Assembly (NCBI GenBank): GCA_026196575.1
Contig: JAPHSX010000003.1
Span: forward strand, 1 to 64,000
Source of the DNA: Gammaproteobacteria bacterium
GTDB lineage: Bacteria; Pseudomonadota; Gammaproteobacteria; Thiohalomonadales; Thiohalomonadaceae
Direction of reading: 5' to 3'
DNA: 64,000 bases
Of the stretch, positions 37,882-49,771 are shown in pieces. Below the pieces are notes generated by a model. The model made no database searches, was not told the DNA's origin, and saw nothing but the letters and a program-made list of their open reading frames with translations. Position 1 is the stretch's first letter; the number at the start of each line of letters is the position of its first letter. Made by a program: the position numbers and the translations under genes.

Positions 37882-39375
37882 TCAGTGCCCGGATGGCGCG
37901 CTTGTATCACTAGCCGTTTGCAGCAGCGCCTCCAACCGTGACAGATCGAGATGCGCCTCCAGGGTGTCGGCCAGGCGCTCCAGCCCCTGCTCCCTGAGGG
38001 CAAAGTAGTCGATCGGCTCCACCGTGCGCAAGCCGGCCCAGCGCAACAGGGCACTGCACGCCTCGGGGTGGTCGAACAGGCCGTGCAGATAGCTGCCGAG
38101 CACCTGCCCATCGGCGCTGATCGCCCCCTCCGGGCTCGCGCCCAGCAGTGCCGCCGGGCGCGCGAGTCCGGCGCCGTGGCTTACCCCCATGTGGATTTCG
38201 TAGCCCGTTACCGCCGCCCCCTCCAGTGTGAGGTGGCCGCTGACGCGGCGGAGCTGCTTCTCGCTCTCCAGCGTGGTCTCGATCTCCAGCAGTCCCAACC
38301 CGGTGCTGGAACCGGCCACATCCTCCAGCCCCAGCGGATCGTGGAGTGCCCTCCCCAACATCTGATAGCCGCCGCAAATGCCGATCACCTTGCCGCCGTA
38401 GCGCAGATGGCGGCCCATGGCCTGCTCCCACCCCTCTGTTCGCAACCACGCCAGGTCGGCACGCACGTTCTTGCTGCCGGGCAGGATGATGAGGTCGGCG
38501 GGGGGGATGGGCTGTGTCGAATCGGTTTTGGGGCCGACCAGGTGCAGATCTACCTGCGGGTGGAGACGCAATGGGTCGAGGTCGGTGTGGTTGCTGATGC
38601 GCGGCAGTACCGGCACCACCACCTGAAATTTGTTGCGGTCGGTGACGATGTGGTCGCGCGGCACCGCATCCTCCGCCTCCAGGTGCAGCCCGTGCAGATA
38701 GGGCACCACCCCGAATACCGGCTTGCCGGTCTTCTGCTCCAGCCAGTCGATCCCCGGCTGCAGCAGCGCGATGTCACCGCGAAAACGGTTGATGATGAAA
38801 CCGGCGGTGCGCGCCCGCTCGCTCTCGCTGAGCAGTTCCAGGGTGCCGACAATCTGCGCGAAGACGCCCCCCTTGTCGATGTCGGCCACCAGCACCACCG
38901 GACAGTCGACCGCCTCGGCAAAGCCCATGTTGGCGATATCCCCCTCGCGCAGGTTTACCTCGGCGGGGCTGCCCGCCCCCTCGACCATGATAAGTTCGTA
39001 CTGTTGCGACAGGCGCTGGTGTGATTCCAGCACCGCTGCCATCGCCACCTTCTTGTAGTGGTGATAGTCGCGCGCCTGCATCTGCGCCACTGCCTTGCCA
39101 TGGACGATCACCTGCGCCCCCATGTCGCTGGAGGGCTTGAGCAAAATCGGGTTTATGTCGCTGTGCGGCTCCAGCCCCGCCGCCTGCGCCTGCACCGCCT
39201 GCGCCCGTCCGATTTCGCCGCCATCACGGGTCACCGCACTGTTGAGGGCCATGTTCTGCGGCTTGAACGGCACCACCGCCACACCGCGACGGTGCAACAG
39301 GCGACACAGCCCGGCGACCACCGTACTCTTGCCGGCATCGGAGGCAGTGCCCTGGATCATGAGGGTTTTTGACAT
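37882..39375 (-). CDS. cobQ: Cobyric acid synthase
   Basis: ATP- and glutamine-dependent amidase of adenosylcobalamin synthesis that makes cobyric acid. The product is 497 residues. The N-terminal P-loop-like [10 protein letters not shown] is followed by [13 protein letters not shown]. The C-terminal glutamine amidotransferase domain has the nucleophile in [10 protein letters not shown] and a late SYLHGLFDH histidine. I chose ATG 39375 (MSKTL...) by homology; ATG 39384 would add three residues. The frame runs on upstream through the AACCAGC repeat, which is not coding. It is divergent from cbiB. Confidence 0.94.
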   Translation of the reverse strand: MSKTLMIQGTASDAGKSTVVAGLCRLLHRRGVAVVPFKPQNMALNSAVTRDGGEIGRAQAVQAQAAGLEPHSDINPILLKPSSDMGAQVIVHGKAVAQMQARDYHHYKKVAMAAVLESHQRLSQQYELIMVEGAGSPAEVNLREGDIANMGFAEAVDCPVVLVADIDKGGVFAQIVGTLELLSESERARTAGFIINRFRGDIALLQPGIDWLEQKTGKPVFGVVPYLHGLHLEAEDAVPRDHIVTDRNKFQVVVPVLPRISNHTDLDPLRLHPQVDLHLVGPKTDSTQPIPPADLIILPGSKNVRADLAWLRTEGWEQAMGRHLRYGGKVIGICGGYQMLGRALHDPLGLEDVAGSSTGLGLLEIETTLESEKQLRRVSGHLTLEGAAVTGYEIHMGVSHGAGLARPAALLGASPEGAISADGQVLGSYLHGLFDHPEACSALLRWAGLRTVEPIDYFALREQGLERLADTLEAHLDLSRLEALLQTASDTSAPSGH

Positions 39376-39504
39376 GGCGGGCATGATATAGATCCAGGGT
39401 ACAAGGTGAAAGCGCACGAAGGCGTTGCCGCAGCTCACGTTGCGCCAGCTACGTGAGAACTTACGGCCAATATTATCGTTCCAGCCCTCTTGCCCTCTAT
39501 CGTC

Positions 39505-39522
39505 CCCACGCGGGAGCGTGGG
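39505..39522. repeat. Short palindrome, CCCACGC type
   Basis: CCCACGC and GCGTGGG form a 7-bp stem around a GGGA loop. The flank CGTCCCCACGC is repeated at 56386-56396, and GTGGGAAC is shared by both sites, so this may be a second dispersed palindrome family. Confidence 0.5.
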
Positions 39523-39534
39523 AACAATAATGAA

Positions 39535-39587
39535 AACCAGCAACCAGCAACCAGCAACCAGCAACCAGCAACCAGCAACCAGCAACC
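39535..39587. repeat. Tandem heptamer repeat, 7 copies of AACCAGC
   Basis: Seven perfect head-to-tail copies of AACCAGC (39535-39583) plus a partial eighth (AACC). It lies in the divergent gap between cobQ and cbiB, 37 bases before the cbiB start. Perfect repeats of this kind change copy number by slippage. A copy change could alter spacing in the cobQ/cbiB promoter region. Confidence 0.95.
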
Positions 39588-39623
39588 TCATTCCTATCAA
39601 CCGATGGTGCATAATAGCCGCCC

Positions 39624-40535
39624 ATGTCCACCGTCTTTGTCATTATCCTCGCCGTGCTGCTCGACCTCTGGCTGGGGGAGCCACGCCAGTGGCACCCGCT
39701 GGCCGGTTTCGGGCGGCTGGCCTCAGCCATCGAGCGGCGCCTGCACGGCGGTGCCACGGGCGACAATGTCGTGCGCGGTGGCTGGGCGCTTCTCATCGCG
39801 CTGCTGCCCTTCGTCCTGCTCGCCTGGCTGCTTACCCTTAATGCCACCCTGGCGCTGCTGGCCGAGGTGCTGCTGCTCTATCTGGCCATCGGCGGCAGCA
39901 GTCTGGCACAGCACGGCCGGGCGGTGGCCGAGGCGCTCGCCCGCGACGACCTGCCGCTCGCCCGTCAGCGGGTGGGGTGGATGGTGAGCCGCGATAGCGG
40001 GCAACTCGATAGTGAGGGGGTGGCGCGCTCCACCGTCGAGTCGCTGCTGGAGAACGGCAACGATGCCCTCTTTGGCGCCCTCTTCTGGTTCCTGCTGCTC
40101 GGTGCACCCGGTGTGGTGATGTACCGTCTTGCCAACACCCTGGATGCGATGTGGGGTTACCGTACCGAGCGCTACCGGCAATTCGGCTGGGCGGCGGCCA
40201 AATTTGATGATCTCCTGAACTGGCCCCCGGCGCGCCTTACTGCATTGGCCTACGCGCTGAGCGGTGATACCGCCCGTGCCTGGCGCTGCTGGCGCAGCCA
40301 GGGCCACCGTACCGACAGCCCCAACGGCGGGGTGGTGATGGCCGCCGGGGCCGGGGCGCTGGGGTTGCAGCTGGGCGGGCCGACCGCGTATCACGGTGTG
40401 ATGACCGACAAGCCGTTGCTTGGCGAGGGGCCGCCGGCGCGTGGTCAGGATATCTATCGGGCCATTCGGCTGGTGCAGCGTGCCCTGCTGATCTGGTTGG
40501 TGGTGATCACCGTTGTGGGGGTGCTGGTTGGCTGA
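39624..40535 (+). CDS. cbiB: Adenosylcobinamide-phosphate synthase
   Basis: Inner membrane enzyme that attaches aminopropanol phosphate to cobyric acid. The 303-residue product has several hydrophobic segments and the CbiB signatures [20 protein letters not shown] at the start, [20 protein letters not shown] in the middle and [17 protein letters not shown] near the end. It overlaps cobD by 8 bases. Function follows clearly from motif and cobalamin neighbours. Confidence 0.94.
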   Translation: MSTVFVIILAVLLDLWLGEPRQWHPLAGFGRLASAIERRLHGGATGDNVVRGGWALLIALLPFVLLAWLLTLNATLALLAEVLLLYLAIGGSSLAQHGRAVAEALARDDLPLARQRVGWMVSRDSGQLDSEGVARSTVESLLENGNDALFGALFWFLLLGAPGVVMYRLANTLDAMWGYRTERYRQFGWAAAKFDDLLNWPPARLTALAYALSGDTARAWRCWRSQGHRTDSPNGGVVMAAGAGALGLQLGGPTAYHGVMTDKPLLGEGPPARGQDIYRAIRLVQRALLIWLVVITVVGVLVG

Positions 40536-41535
40536 ACTGCACCACGGCGGCCGCTTGCGCGAGGCGGCATTGCGCTACGGCATTGCGCTCGATGCGTGGC
40601 TCGACCTCTCCACCGGCATCAACCCCATCGGCTGGCCGGTGCCGACGTTGCCGGCCAGCTGCTGGCAGCGGTTGCCGGAGCAGGGTGACGGGCTGGAGCA
40701 GGTGGCCGCCGCCTATTACGGCAGTGCCAACCTGCTGCCGCTGGCCGGCTCGCAGGCGGCAATTCAGCTATTGCCGAAGTTGCGTGCGCCGGGGCGTGTC
40801 GGCCTGCTGCAACCGAGCTATGTGGAACACGCCGCCGCCTGGCGGCGGGCCGGTCATGAGGTGGTGGCGCTCAGCGCCCACACTATCGACGCACAGCTTG
40901 CGACGCTTGATGCGCTGCTGCTGGTCAACCCCAACAACCCCACCGGCGAGCAGTTCGCCACCGCGCAACTGCTGGCGTGGCATGCCCGGTTGCGTGAGCG
41001 CGGCGGCTGGCTGGTGGTGGACGAGGCCTTTATGGATGCGACAGCGGGGCAGGGGCTGGTAAGCGAGTGCGGTGGGGAGGGGCTCATCGTGCTGCGCTCG
41101 CTGGGGAAATTCTTCGGTCTTGCCGGGATTCGTGTCGGCTTTCTCTTTGCCTGGCCGCTGCTGCTCAAGCAGATGGCGCGGGAGCTTGGGCCATGGCATG
41201 TGAGCGGCCCGGCACGCGAGGTGGCGCGACGGGCGCTGCAGGACCGCGCCTGGCAACGGGCGACACGGCTACGATTGCAGCGTGACAGTGAGCGCCTTGC
41301 CACGCTGCTGCGCGACGCCGGATTAACCCCCGCGGCGGGCACCGCGTTGTTTCACTATCTTCCCCACCACGAGGCGCCGCGTCTGCATCAGGCGCTGGCA
41401 CGGCAGGGGGTCTTCACCCGCCTCTTTAGCTCGCCGCCCGCCCTGCGCCTCGGCCTGCCGGGGGCAGAGAGCGAGTGGCAACAGCTGCAGCAGGCGCTTG
41501 CCTCATTACAACAACACTCAAGGAAAGCCCCCTGA
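40528..41535 (+). CDS. cobD: Threonine-phosphate decarboxylase (class I/II aminotransferase fold)
   Basis: PLP enzyme making (R)-1-aminopropan-2-yl phosphate for the CbiB reaction. The product is 335 residues. The early motif HHGGRLREA, the DLSTGINPIGWP stretch, LVNPNNPTGEQ and the PLP lysine in RSLGKFFGLAGIRVGF are all present. No ATG is near. TTG 40528 after GGGGGTG is the likely start and overlaps the cbiB stop region; TTG 40513 is a weaker alternative. btuF overlaps its stop by one base. Confidence 0.9.
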   Translation: MAELHHGGRLREAALRYGIALDAWLDLSTGINPIGWPVPTLPASCWQRLPEQGDGLEQVAAAYYGSANLLPLAGSQAAIQLLPKLRAPGRVGLLQPSYVEHAAAWRRAGHEVVALSAHTIDAQLATLDALLLVNPNNPTGEQFATAQLLAWHARLRERGGWLVVDEAFMDATAGQGLVSECGGEGLIVLRSLGKFFGLAGIRVGFLFAWPLLLKQMARELGPWHVSGPAREVARRALQDRAWQRATRLRLQRDSERLATLLRDAGLTPAAGTALFHYLPHHEAPRLHQALARQGVFTRLFSSPPALRLGLPGAESEWQQLQQALASLQQHSRKAP

Positions 41536-42392
41536 TGTCTCGTCGTTTCTCGTTAATTTTTCTGGCGCTCTGCTCACTCTCCTTGCAGGCCGTGGAGGTG
41601 ACGGATGACAGTGGCAAGCAGCTAACACTGAATGCCCCGGCGCAACGTATCATCAGCCTCGCCCCGCACGTGACCGAGCAGCTCTATGCCATCGGCGCGG
41701 GTGAGCGCATCGTCGGCGCCGTCGACTACAGCGACTATCCCGAAGCGGCCAAACGCGTCCCCCGTGTCGGCGGCTACAGCCGTCTCGACCTGGAGCAGAT
41801 CCTCGCCCTCAAGCCCGACCTCGTCATCGGCTGGCAGGGCGGCAACAACAGCCAGCAGCTGGAACGCCTGGAGGCGCTGGGGCTGCGCCTCTATCGCAGT
41901 GAGCCGCGCCGCCTGGATGATATCGCCAGCGGCATGGAGCGCCTTGGCCTTCTTACCGGCAACGAGCACGACGCAAACGATCAGGCAACACAGTTTCGCC
42001 AGCGGGTCGAGCAACTGCGTCATGCCGCGCAGGGCAGGGCGCCGCGCACCCTCTTCTACCAGATCTGGGATCGGCCACTGATGACGGTCAATGGCGAGCA
42101 CCTGATTAACGAGGTGATCACCCTGTGCGGCGGGCGCAACATCTTCGCCGCGCTGCCGCTGCCCACCCCCAAGGTCTCCACCGAGGCGGTGATCGCCGCC
42201 GACCCCGAGGTGATCATCGCCAGCGGCATGGGCGCGGAGCGCCCGGAGTGGCTCGACGAGTGGCGCCAGTGGCCGCAGCTGCGCGCGGTAAAGGGTGAAC
42301 GGCTCTATGTGATCGACCCCAACCTCATCCAGCGTGCCACCCCGCGGCTGCTCGACGGCGTGGCGCAGATGTGCGGATTTATCAATCCCTGA
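41535..42392 (+). CDS. btuF: Cobalamin-binding periplasmic protein, BtuF-like
   Basis: Substrate-binding protein of a B12 or corrinoid ABC importer, 285 residues with a signal peptide (cleavage after SLQA, residue 18). The fold is the class III helical-backbone type, with RIISLAPHVTEQLYAIG and DPEVIIASG motifs. The ATG overlaps the cobD stop (TGATG). The permease and ATPase genes (btuCD) are not in this window, so they must lie elsewhere or be absent. Confidence 0.9.
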   Translation: MSRRFSLIFLALCSLSLQAVEVTDDSGKQLTLNAPAQRIISLAPHVTEQLYAIGAGERIVGAVDYSDYPEAAKRVPRVGGYSRLDLEQILALKPDLVIGWQGGNNSQQLERLEALGLRLYRSEPRRLDDIASGMERLGLLTGNEHDANDQATQFRQRVEQLRHAAQGRAPRTLFYQIWDRPLMTVNGEHLINEVITLCGGRNIFAALPLPTPKVSTEAVIAADPEVIIASGMGAERPEWLDEWRQWPQLRAVKGERLYVIDPNLIQRATPRLLDGVAQMCGFINP

Positions 42393-42520
42393 GTGGTTGA
42401 TGCCACGGATGTCGCGACACCTCACTGGCAATAACCCGGAGAACCGCTAAACTTTTGTGCACCTATTGGCCACCCCTGTCACCCGTACCGGCACCACGCG
42501 ACAAAGCGCCCACCCTCCCG

Positions 42521-42536
42521 AGGAGGCATTCCCATA
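42521..42536 (+). promoter_or_regulatory. Shine-Dalgarno sequence and ATA start of the reductase gene
   Basis: AGGAGG at 42521-42526 is a perfect Shine-Dalgarno sequence, and the ATA codon at 42534 is 7 bases behind it. In this frame no ATG, GTG or TTG lies between the upstream stop (42432-42434) and the GTG at 42717, which is already deep inside the FAD-binding domain. Confidence 0.6.
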
Positions 42537-43199
42537 GCACAGCACACCACACTACTGTCAGCACAATTCATCACCCACGATGTCAAACAGTTCATCATCG
42601 AACGCCCCGCCGGTTTCACCTTTGAACCGGGCCAAGGGGTAGAGCTGGCGATCGACCGGCCCGGTTGGGAGAAGGAGGCGCGCCCCTTCACCCCCACCTC
42701 CCTGCCCGAGGCCAAGGTGCTGGAGTTCATCATCAAGGGCTACCCTGAACACCACGGCATGACCGAACAACTGCACCGGCTCGTCCCCGGCGAGAGGCTG
42801 CTGATCTCCGACCCCTTTGGCACCATCAATTACCGGGGCCCCGGCACCTTCATCGCCGCCGGCGCCGGCATCACCCCGTTTCTCGCCATCATCCGCCGCC
42901 TGGCACGCGATGGTGAACTGGGCAGCCACCGCCTGCTCTACTCCAACAAAGGGCCGGCGGACATCATCAACGCGCAGGAGCTGCGCCACTATCTGGGGCC
43001 GGATCTGCGCCTGCTCTGTACCCGTGAAAGCGATTGCCACTGCGAGGCGCAGCGTATCGACAAGCGCTATCTGCAGGCGACGATCGGCGACCTTGCGCAG
43101 CGCTTCTATATCTGCGGCCCACCCCCCTTCGTCAAGGCCATCAATACCGCACTGATAGAACTCGGCGCCGAACCCGACGCACTCGTCTTCGAGCGATAA
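42534..43199 (+). CDS. Ferredoxin reductase-like FAD/NAD(P)-binding oxidoreductase
   Basis: A 221-residue flavoprotein of the ferredoxin-NADP reductase family. The FAD domain has RPFT at residues 50-53 and the preceding FEPGQGVEL. The NAD(P) domain has GAGITPF and the late CGPPPF. The frame has no usual start that keeps the FAD domain. Reading from ATA at 42534, behind AGGAGG, gives an AQHTTLLSAQFITHDVKQF N-terminus like that of relatives. Without this start the protein would lose its first 61 residues. It is convergent with the hyp operon; a redox link to it is unproven. The partner could be a ferredoxin or a heme protein. Confidence 0.8.
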   Translation: MAQHTTLLSAQFITHDVKQFIIERPAGFTFEPGQGVELAIDRPGWEKEARPFTPTSLPEAKVLEFIIKGYPEHHGMTEQLHRLVPGERLLISDPFGTINYRGPGTFIAAGAGITPFLAIIRRLARDGELGSHRLLYSNKGPADIINAQELRHYLGPDLRLLCTRESDCHCEAQRIDKRYLQATIGDLAQRFYICGPPPFVKAINTALIELGAEPDALVFER

Positions 43200-43351
43200 G
43201 TCGACCTCTCTACCCAGCGACGTTGCCATTGAGCAACGCGCGGCAATTCGAAAATGTTTGGCACTCAAGTCAACGCATTGGCCGCCTGTCGCGGTCACCG
43301 AAACCTTGCGGCAGAAACCGAGACGAGGCGGCATGAACAGCGAGACCTGCA

Positions 43352-45028
43352 TCACCCCTTGCTGCGGTGCCGCGCCAGGTGGAGCGGGGTGCGTGAGTGG
43401 GGTATGCGCCGGACAAAGTTGTAACGGGCGATGTGGTAGCTGGGGTCGAAGCCGTAGAAGTTGAGCCGCATCTGCTCCAGCTCCTCGCGCCGGTAATCGT
43501 CGAGCGGTTTTTGTGCCTCGTCGTCTGCCCGCTGGGCCCGTTTTGCCGCGAGTTGTGCCGTGTGATCGGCTGCCTGGGCGAGGGCGACGGCGCGCTGTTT
43601 GAGCTCCCGCTCGAAGCCGTCGCGATCCGCGCCAAAGGTGTCGTCGATCAGCCCGCACCCCTTCGCCTCCGCTGCGCCGAGCGGCAGGCGGTGCTGCATC
43701 AGGGCGTCGGCCCCCGCGCTGCCGAGGCGCCGGGGCAGCAGGTAGCTCCAGTACTCCGAGCCGTAGAGGTTGCCCATGTTCTTGTAGTGGGGGTTGAAGA
43801 CCACGCCGGGCGCGGCCCAGACGTGGTCGGCGGCGAGGGCGAGAAAGACCCCGCCGGCGCCGGCGTTGCCACGCAGGGCGGCGACTACCAGGCGATCGGT
43901 GGTGAGGATGATGGCGCGGCAGAGGTCATCCATCGCGTTGATGTTCTCCCACGACGCGTCGCCGGGGTTGGCGGCCGCCTCGATGAGGTGCAGGTGCAGG
44001 CCGTTTGACCAGAACTCCTCACCCCCCATCAGCACCAGCACGCGGGTGTCGCGGGCGAGTGCCTCTTCATAGGCGGCGAGCAGGCGGTGGCACTGCTCGC
44101 TGCCCATCGCGCCGTTGTGAAAATCGAAGTGCAGATAGCCGACCCCCGACTCTTCCTGGTAGTGGATCTCGCGATAGCCGCACCCCGGCGGCGCCTCGGG
44201 CAGGCGGGCGGCGGCCTCGCCCAGCACGGTTGCGGCGGGCAGCTTGAGCCCCTGCCGCTCATCCCTCCTCTCACGCAGGCGACCGATCCAGATCGCACCG
44301 TCGATGGTGGCGCGGCAGAGGGCGCCGTTGTGGGTGGCAAGCAGCTCGCCGGGGTAGCCCTGCATCCCGTTGGCGGGCCAGGCGTCATAGAGGTAGAGCT
44401 CGCGCCCCTGCCAGCGGTCGCGCACCCCGGGGGCGCCGTCGGCGCAGCGGATCTTGCGCAGCAGCGTCGCGGTGTCGTCGCGGCCCCAGTCGAGGGCGCG
44501 ATCGGCGTGGCGCACCGCCGGGCGCAGCAGGCCGTGACCGGGCCGGGTGGCCAGCGGCAGCGGGGCAAAGCCGGGGCGGGCGAGATTGTCGAGCGCCTCC
44601 AGCACCGCCGTCACCGCCGCCTCGCTCACCTCGCGCCGGTAGAGGCTCCCCTTGGCCGCCGCGCGCAGCGGGCAATCGACGCTCGCCCAGACCGGCCCCG
44701 AGTCCATCTCCCGCTCCGCCTGCAGCACCGTCACCCCCCAGTGGCGCGCTCCCTCCAGCACCGCCCAGTCGAGCGAGGAGGGGCCGCGATCGCCGCGCGG
44801 TCCGGGGTGGACCACCCAGCAGAGGTGGTGGCGCCACACTGCCTCGGGGATGGGCCGCTTGAGGAAGGGGGCGAGGATCAGATCGGGGCGAAAGAGGGCG
44901 ACCGCCTCGGCGGTGATGGTGTCGTTGATATCGAACTCCACCGAGAGCTCGTGACCGCGCCGCGCCAGCTCGACGTAGAGCCGCTGGCTGAGGCTGTTGA
45001 AGGCGTGAACCAGAAAGAGGATGCGCAT
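43352..45028 (-). CDS. hypX: Hydrogenase maturation protein HypX (CO-ligand synthesis)
   Basis: Supplies the CO ligand of the [NiFe] active site under aerobic conditions; work on the Aquifex enzyme showed conversion of formyl-tetrahydrofolate to CO. The 558-residue product has an N-terminal formyltransferase-like half (MRILFLVHAFNSLSQRLYVEL, WVVHPGPRGDRGPSSLDWA) and a C-terminal enoyl-CoA hydratase/crotonase-like half (ALRGNAGAGGVFLALAADH). It is last in the hypABFCDEX operon, 7 bases after hypE. HypX is limited to organisms that make hydrogenase in air. Confidence 0.95.
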   Translation of the reverse strand: MRILFLVHAFNSLSQRLYVELARRGHELSVEFDINDTITAEAVALFRPDLILAPFLKRPIPEAVWRHHLCWVVHPGPRGDRGPSSLDWAVLEGARHWGVTVLQAEREMDSGPVWASVDCPLRAAAKGSLYRREVSEAAVTAVLEALDNLARPGFAPLPLATRPGHGLLRPAVRHADRALDWGRDDTATLLRKIRCADGAPGVRDRWQGRELYLYDAWPANGMQGYPGELLATHNGALCRATIDGAIWIGRLRERRDERQGLKLPAATVLGEAAARLPEAPPGCGYREIHYQEESGVGYLHFDFHNGAMGSEQCHRLLAAYEEALARDTRVLVLMGGEEFWSNGLHLHLIEAAANPGDASWENINAMDDLCRAIILTTDRLVVAALRGNAGAGGVFLALAADHVWAAPGVVFNPHYKNMGNLYGSEYWSYLLPRRLGSAGADALMQHRLPLGAAEAKGCGLIDDTFGADRDGFERELKQRAVALAQAADHTAQLAAKRAQRADDEAQKPLDDYRREELEQMRLNFYGFDPSYHIARYNFVRRIPHSRTPLHLARHRSKG

Positions 45029-45034
45029 CGCGGG

Positions 45035-46063
45035 TCAGCAGATGCGCGGCAGCGGCTCGCTCGCCAGCCAGTCGACGGTGCGCCGGCCGCCGAAGCGGGT
45101 CTCCATCTGCACGAAGTGGTGGGGGTCGGCGATGCACTCGCCGATCAGCGCGGCGTCGTGTCCCAGGGGGTGGGCCCGCATGGCGGCGAGCAAGCGGGCG
45201 CTCTCCCCGGGTGGAGAGATGGCGAGCAGCTTCCCCTCGTTGGCGATGTTGAGCGGGTCGAGACCGAGCAGTTCGCAGACCGCCCTGACCGGTGGGCGCA
45301 GCCGGATCGCCGCCTCGCGGATGAGGGCGCCGACCCCGGACTGTCCGGCGATCTCGTTGAGGGCGGCGGCCAGCCCGCCACGCGTCGGATCGCGCAGGCA
45401 GCGCAGCCCCGGCGCCGCGTCGAGCATCGTCGCCACCAGGCCGTGCAGCGCGGCGCTGTCGGAGCGGATGTCGCTGGCGAAGGCGAGGTTTTCGCGCTGG
45501 GCGAGGATGGCGATACCGTGGTCGCCGAGGGTGCCGCTGAGCAGGAGGTGGTCGCCGGGGCGCGCCCGCTCACCGCCCAGCTCGACCCCATCGGCCACCA
45601 CACCGATACCGGTGGTGTTGATGTAGAGACCGTCGCCCTTGCCGCGCTCCACCACCTTGGTGTCGCCTGTGACAATGGGCACCCCCGCGGCGCGGGCCGC
45701 CTCGCCCATACTCTGGGCGATGCGCGCCAGGTCGGCCAGTGGCAAGCCCTCTTCGAGGATGAAACCGGCGCTCAGGGCGATGGGGCGCGCGCCCATCATG
45801 GCGACATCGTTGAGGGTGCCGTGTACCGCGAGGCTGCCGATGTCGCCGCCGGGAAAGAAGAGCGGTGTGATGACGTGGCTGTCGGTGGCCACTACCAGCC
45901 GCCCCTCGGGCCGCGCGAGCAGCGCACCATCGTTGCCGGCGCGCAGTGCCGGGCTCTCCATGAAGGGGAGGAAGAGCTCGCGGATGAGCTGGGCCATCGC
46001 CCGCCCGCCGCCGCCGTGCGCCATTTCGACGCGCCCCTGTTTGAGGTCGAGGGGGTGGCTCAT
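45035..46063 (-). CDS. hypE: Hydrogenase maturation protein HypE
   Basis: Dehydrates the carbamoyl group carried on its C-terminal cysteine to cyanide for the iron centre. The 342-residue product has the PurM-like ATP-binding fold (AHGGGGRAMAQLI, CLRDPTRGGLAAALNEIA) and ends in PRIC, with the required Cys342. The ATG overlaps the hypD stop by 4 bases. An in-frame opening extends to 46348 inside hypD and is not used. Confidence 0.96.
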   Translation of the reverse strand: MSHPLDLKQGRVEMAHGGGGRAMAQLIRELFLPFMESPALRAGNDGALLARPEGRLVVATDSHVITPLFFPGGDIGSLAVHGTLNDVAMMGARPIALSAGFILEEGLPLADLARIAQSMGEAARAAGVPIVTGDTKVVERGKGDGLYINTTGIGVVADGVELGGERARPGDHLLLSGTLGDHGIAILAQRENLAFASDIRSDSAALHGLVATMLDAAPGLRCLRDPTRGGLAAALNEIAGQSGVGALIREAAIRLRPPVRAVCELLGLDPLNIANEGKLLAISPPGESARLLAAMRAHPLGHDAALIGECIADPHHFVQMETRFGGRRTVDWLASEPLPRIC

Positions 46064-47196
46064 GCGGGAGACTCCGGGGCGCGGTGGCGCCCGTAGCTGT
46101 AGTAGGCGCTGCACGCCCCCTCGGAGGAGACCATGCAGGAGCCGATCGGGCTCTCCGGGGTGCAGGCGGTGGCGAAGAGTTTGCACTCGACCGGGTGTTT
46201 GAGGCCGCGCAGGATCGCGCCGCAGTCGCACGAGCGGGCATCGGGGACGGCGTGGTAGGCGATGTTGAAGCGCCGCTCGGCGTCGAAGGCGGCATAGTCG
46301 GGACGCAGCCGCAGGGCGCTGTAGGGCACCTCGCCCAGGCCGCGCCACTCGAAACTTTCGCGCAGTTCGAACACCTCGGCGACCAGCCGCTGCGCCTTGA
46401 GGTTACCCTCGCGGGTGACGGCGCGGGTGTACTGATTCTCCACCGCGAAGCGCCCCGCGTTGATCTGCCGCACCAGCATCAGCACCGCCTGCAACACATC
46501 GAGCGGCTCGAAGCCGGCGATCACCACCGGCTTCTGGTACTCCTCGGCGAAGTACTCATAGGGGCGGCTGCCGATGATGGCCGAGACGTGCGAGGGGCCG
46601 ATGAAGCCGTCGAGCGGCACGCTGCCCAGCTCGCGCAGCTGTGGCGATTCGAGGATGTTCTGGATCGCGGCGGGGGTGAGCACGTGGTTGCAGAAGACGG
46701 TGAAGTTGGCGAGCCCCTCGGCGCGCGCCTGTTGAAGCGCCACGGCGGTGGGGGGGGTGGTGGTCTCGAAGCCGATCGCCAGAAAGACCACCTCGCGGCT
46801 CGGGTTCTCACGCGCGATCCGCAGCGCATCGAGGCTCGACCAGATCATGCGCACATCGGCCCCCTCGGCGCGGGCGCGCTGCAGGCTGGTGCGATGGGAG
46901 GCGGGCACCCGCAGCACATCGCCGTAGCTGCAGAGGATGACCTCGGGGCGGCGCGCCAGCTCGATGGCATTGTCGATGCGCCCCACCGGCAGCACGCAGA
47001 CCGGACAGCCCGGGCCGTGAATAAAACGGATATTGCGCGGCAGCAGGTCCTCAAGTCCGTAGCGGGTGATGGCGTGGGTGTGGCCGCCGCAAAACTCCAT
47101 CAGGGTGTAGTCGCGGGCGGGATCGGCCTCGGCGGCGACGGTGGCGGCGAGGCCGCGCGCCAGCGCGCCGTCACGAAACTCATCGACAAACTTCAT
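46060..47196 (-). CDS. hypD: Hydrogenase maturation protein HypD
   Basis: Fe-S scaffold that, with HypC, carries the Fe(CN)2CO unit. The 378-residue product has the conserved CGGHTHAI near residue 36, [11 protein letters not shown] near 66 and the C-terminal cysteine set for a [4Fe-4S] cluster ([34 protein letters not shown]). All hallmark cysteines are present. It overlaps hypC and hypE by 4 bases. Confidence 0.97.
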   Translation of the reverse strand: MKFVDEFRDGALARGLAATVAAEADPARDYTLMEFCGGHTHAITRYGLEDLLPRNIRFIHGPGCPVCVLPVGRIDNAIELARRPEVILCSYGDVLRVPASHRTSLQRARAEGADVRMIWSSLDALRIARENPSREVVFLAIGFETTTPPTAVALQQARAEGLANFTVFCNHVLTPAAIQNILESPQLRELGSVPLDGFIGPSHVSAIIGSRPYEYFAEEYQKPVVIAGFEPLDVLQAVLMLVRQINAGRFAVENQYTRAVTREGNLKAQRLVAEVFELRESFEWRGLGEVPYSALRLRPDYAAFDAERRFNIAYHAVPDARSCDCGAILRGLKHPVECKLFATACTPESPIGSCMVSSEGACSAYYSYGRHRAPESPA

Positions 47197-47413
47197 GGCG
47201 TCTGTGCCAGCTCGGCGAAGAGGGCGAGGGTCCTGGCGGCCTCCTCCTCGTCGAGCCGCTGGATGGCGTAACCGACGTGCAGGATGACGTAGTCGCCCAC
47301 CGCGACATCGGCCACCAGGGCGAGCGAGATCTCCTTGCGCGCGCTGTCGGCGTCGATGAGGGCGCAGTCGTCATCGAGGAGTTCCACCACCTGTACCGGT
47401 ATCGCAAGGCACA

Positions 47414-47414
<1 letters not shown>
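47193..47414 (-). CDS. hypC: Hydrogenase maturation chaperone HypC
   Basis: Small chaperone of 73 residues that moves the iron unit from HypD to the large subunit. It starts (GTG)-Cys-Leu-Ala-Ile-Pro, with the essential cysteine at position 2 exposed after methionine removal. The GTG shares a base with the hypF stop (TAGTG) and follows GGGGGAT. An upstream in-frame opening to 47687 lies inside hypF. Confidence 0.95.

Positions 47415-49767
<2,353 letters not shown>

Positions 49768-49771
<4 letters not shown>

Noticed and set aside
39535..39587. AACCAGC repeats as a CRISPR array
   Set aside because: There are no spacers; the units are 7 bases long and directly adjacent, so this is a simple tandem repeat.
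37882..39612. cobQ start at 39612
   Set aside because: The extra 79 residues translate the AACCAGC repeat into a Leu-Val-Ala-Gly-Cys-Trp repeat that no CobQ has.
38000..42500. Cobalamin riboswitch near the cob genes
   Set aside because: I looked for the conserved B12-box type elements in the gaps and saw none. The cobQ-cbiB gap is too short and is filled by the repeat and a small hairpin.
42717..43199. GTG at 42717 as the start of the reductase gene
   Set aside because: It would remove the N-terminal half of the FAD domain, including RPFT, and has no ribosome site. The ATA at 42534 fits better.
44087..46096. A 669-residue plus-strand reading frame opposite hypX and hypE
   Set aside because: It is a shadow of hypX and hypE in the opposite strand and contains no recognisable domain.
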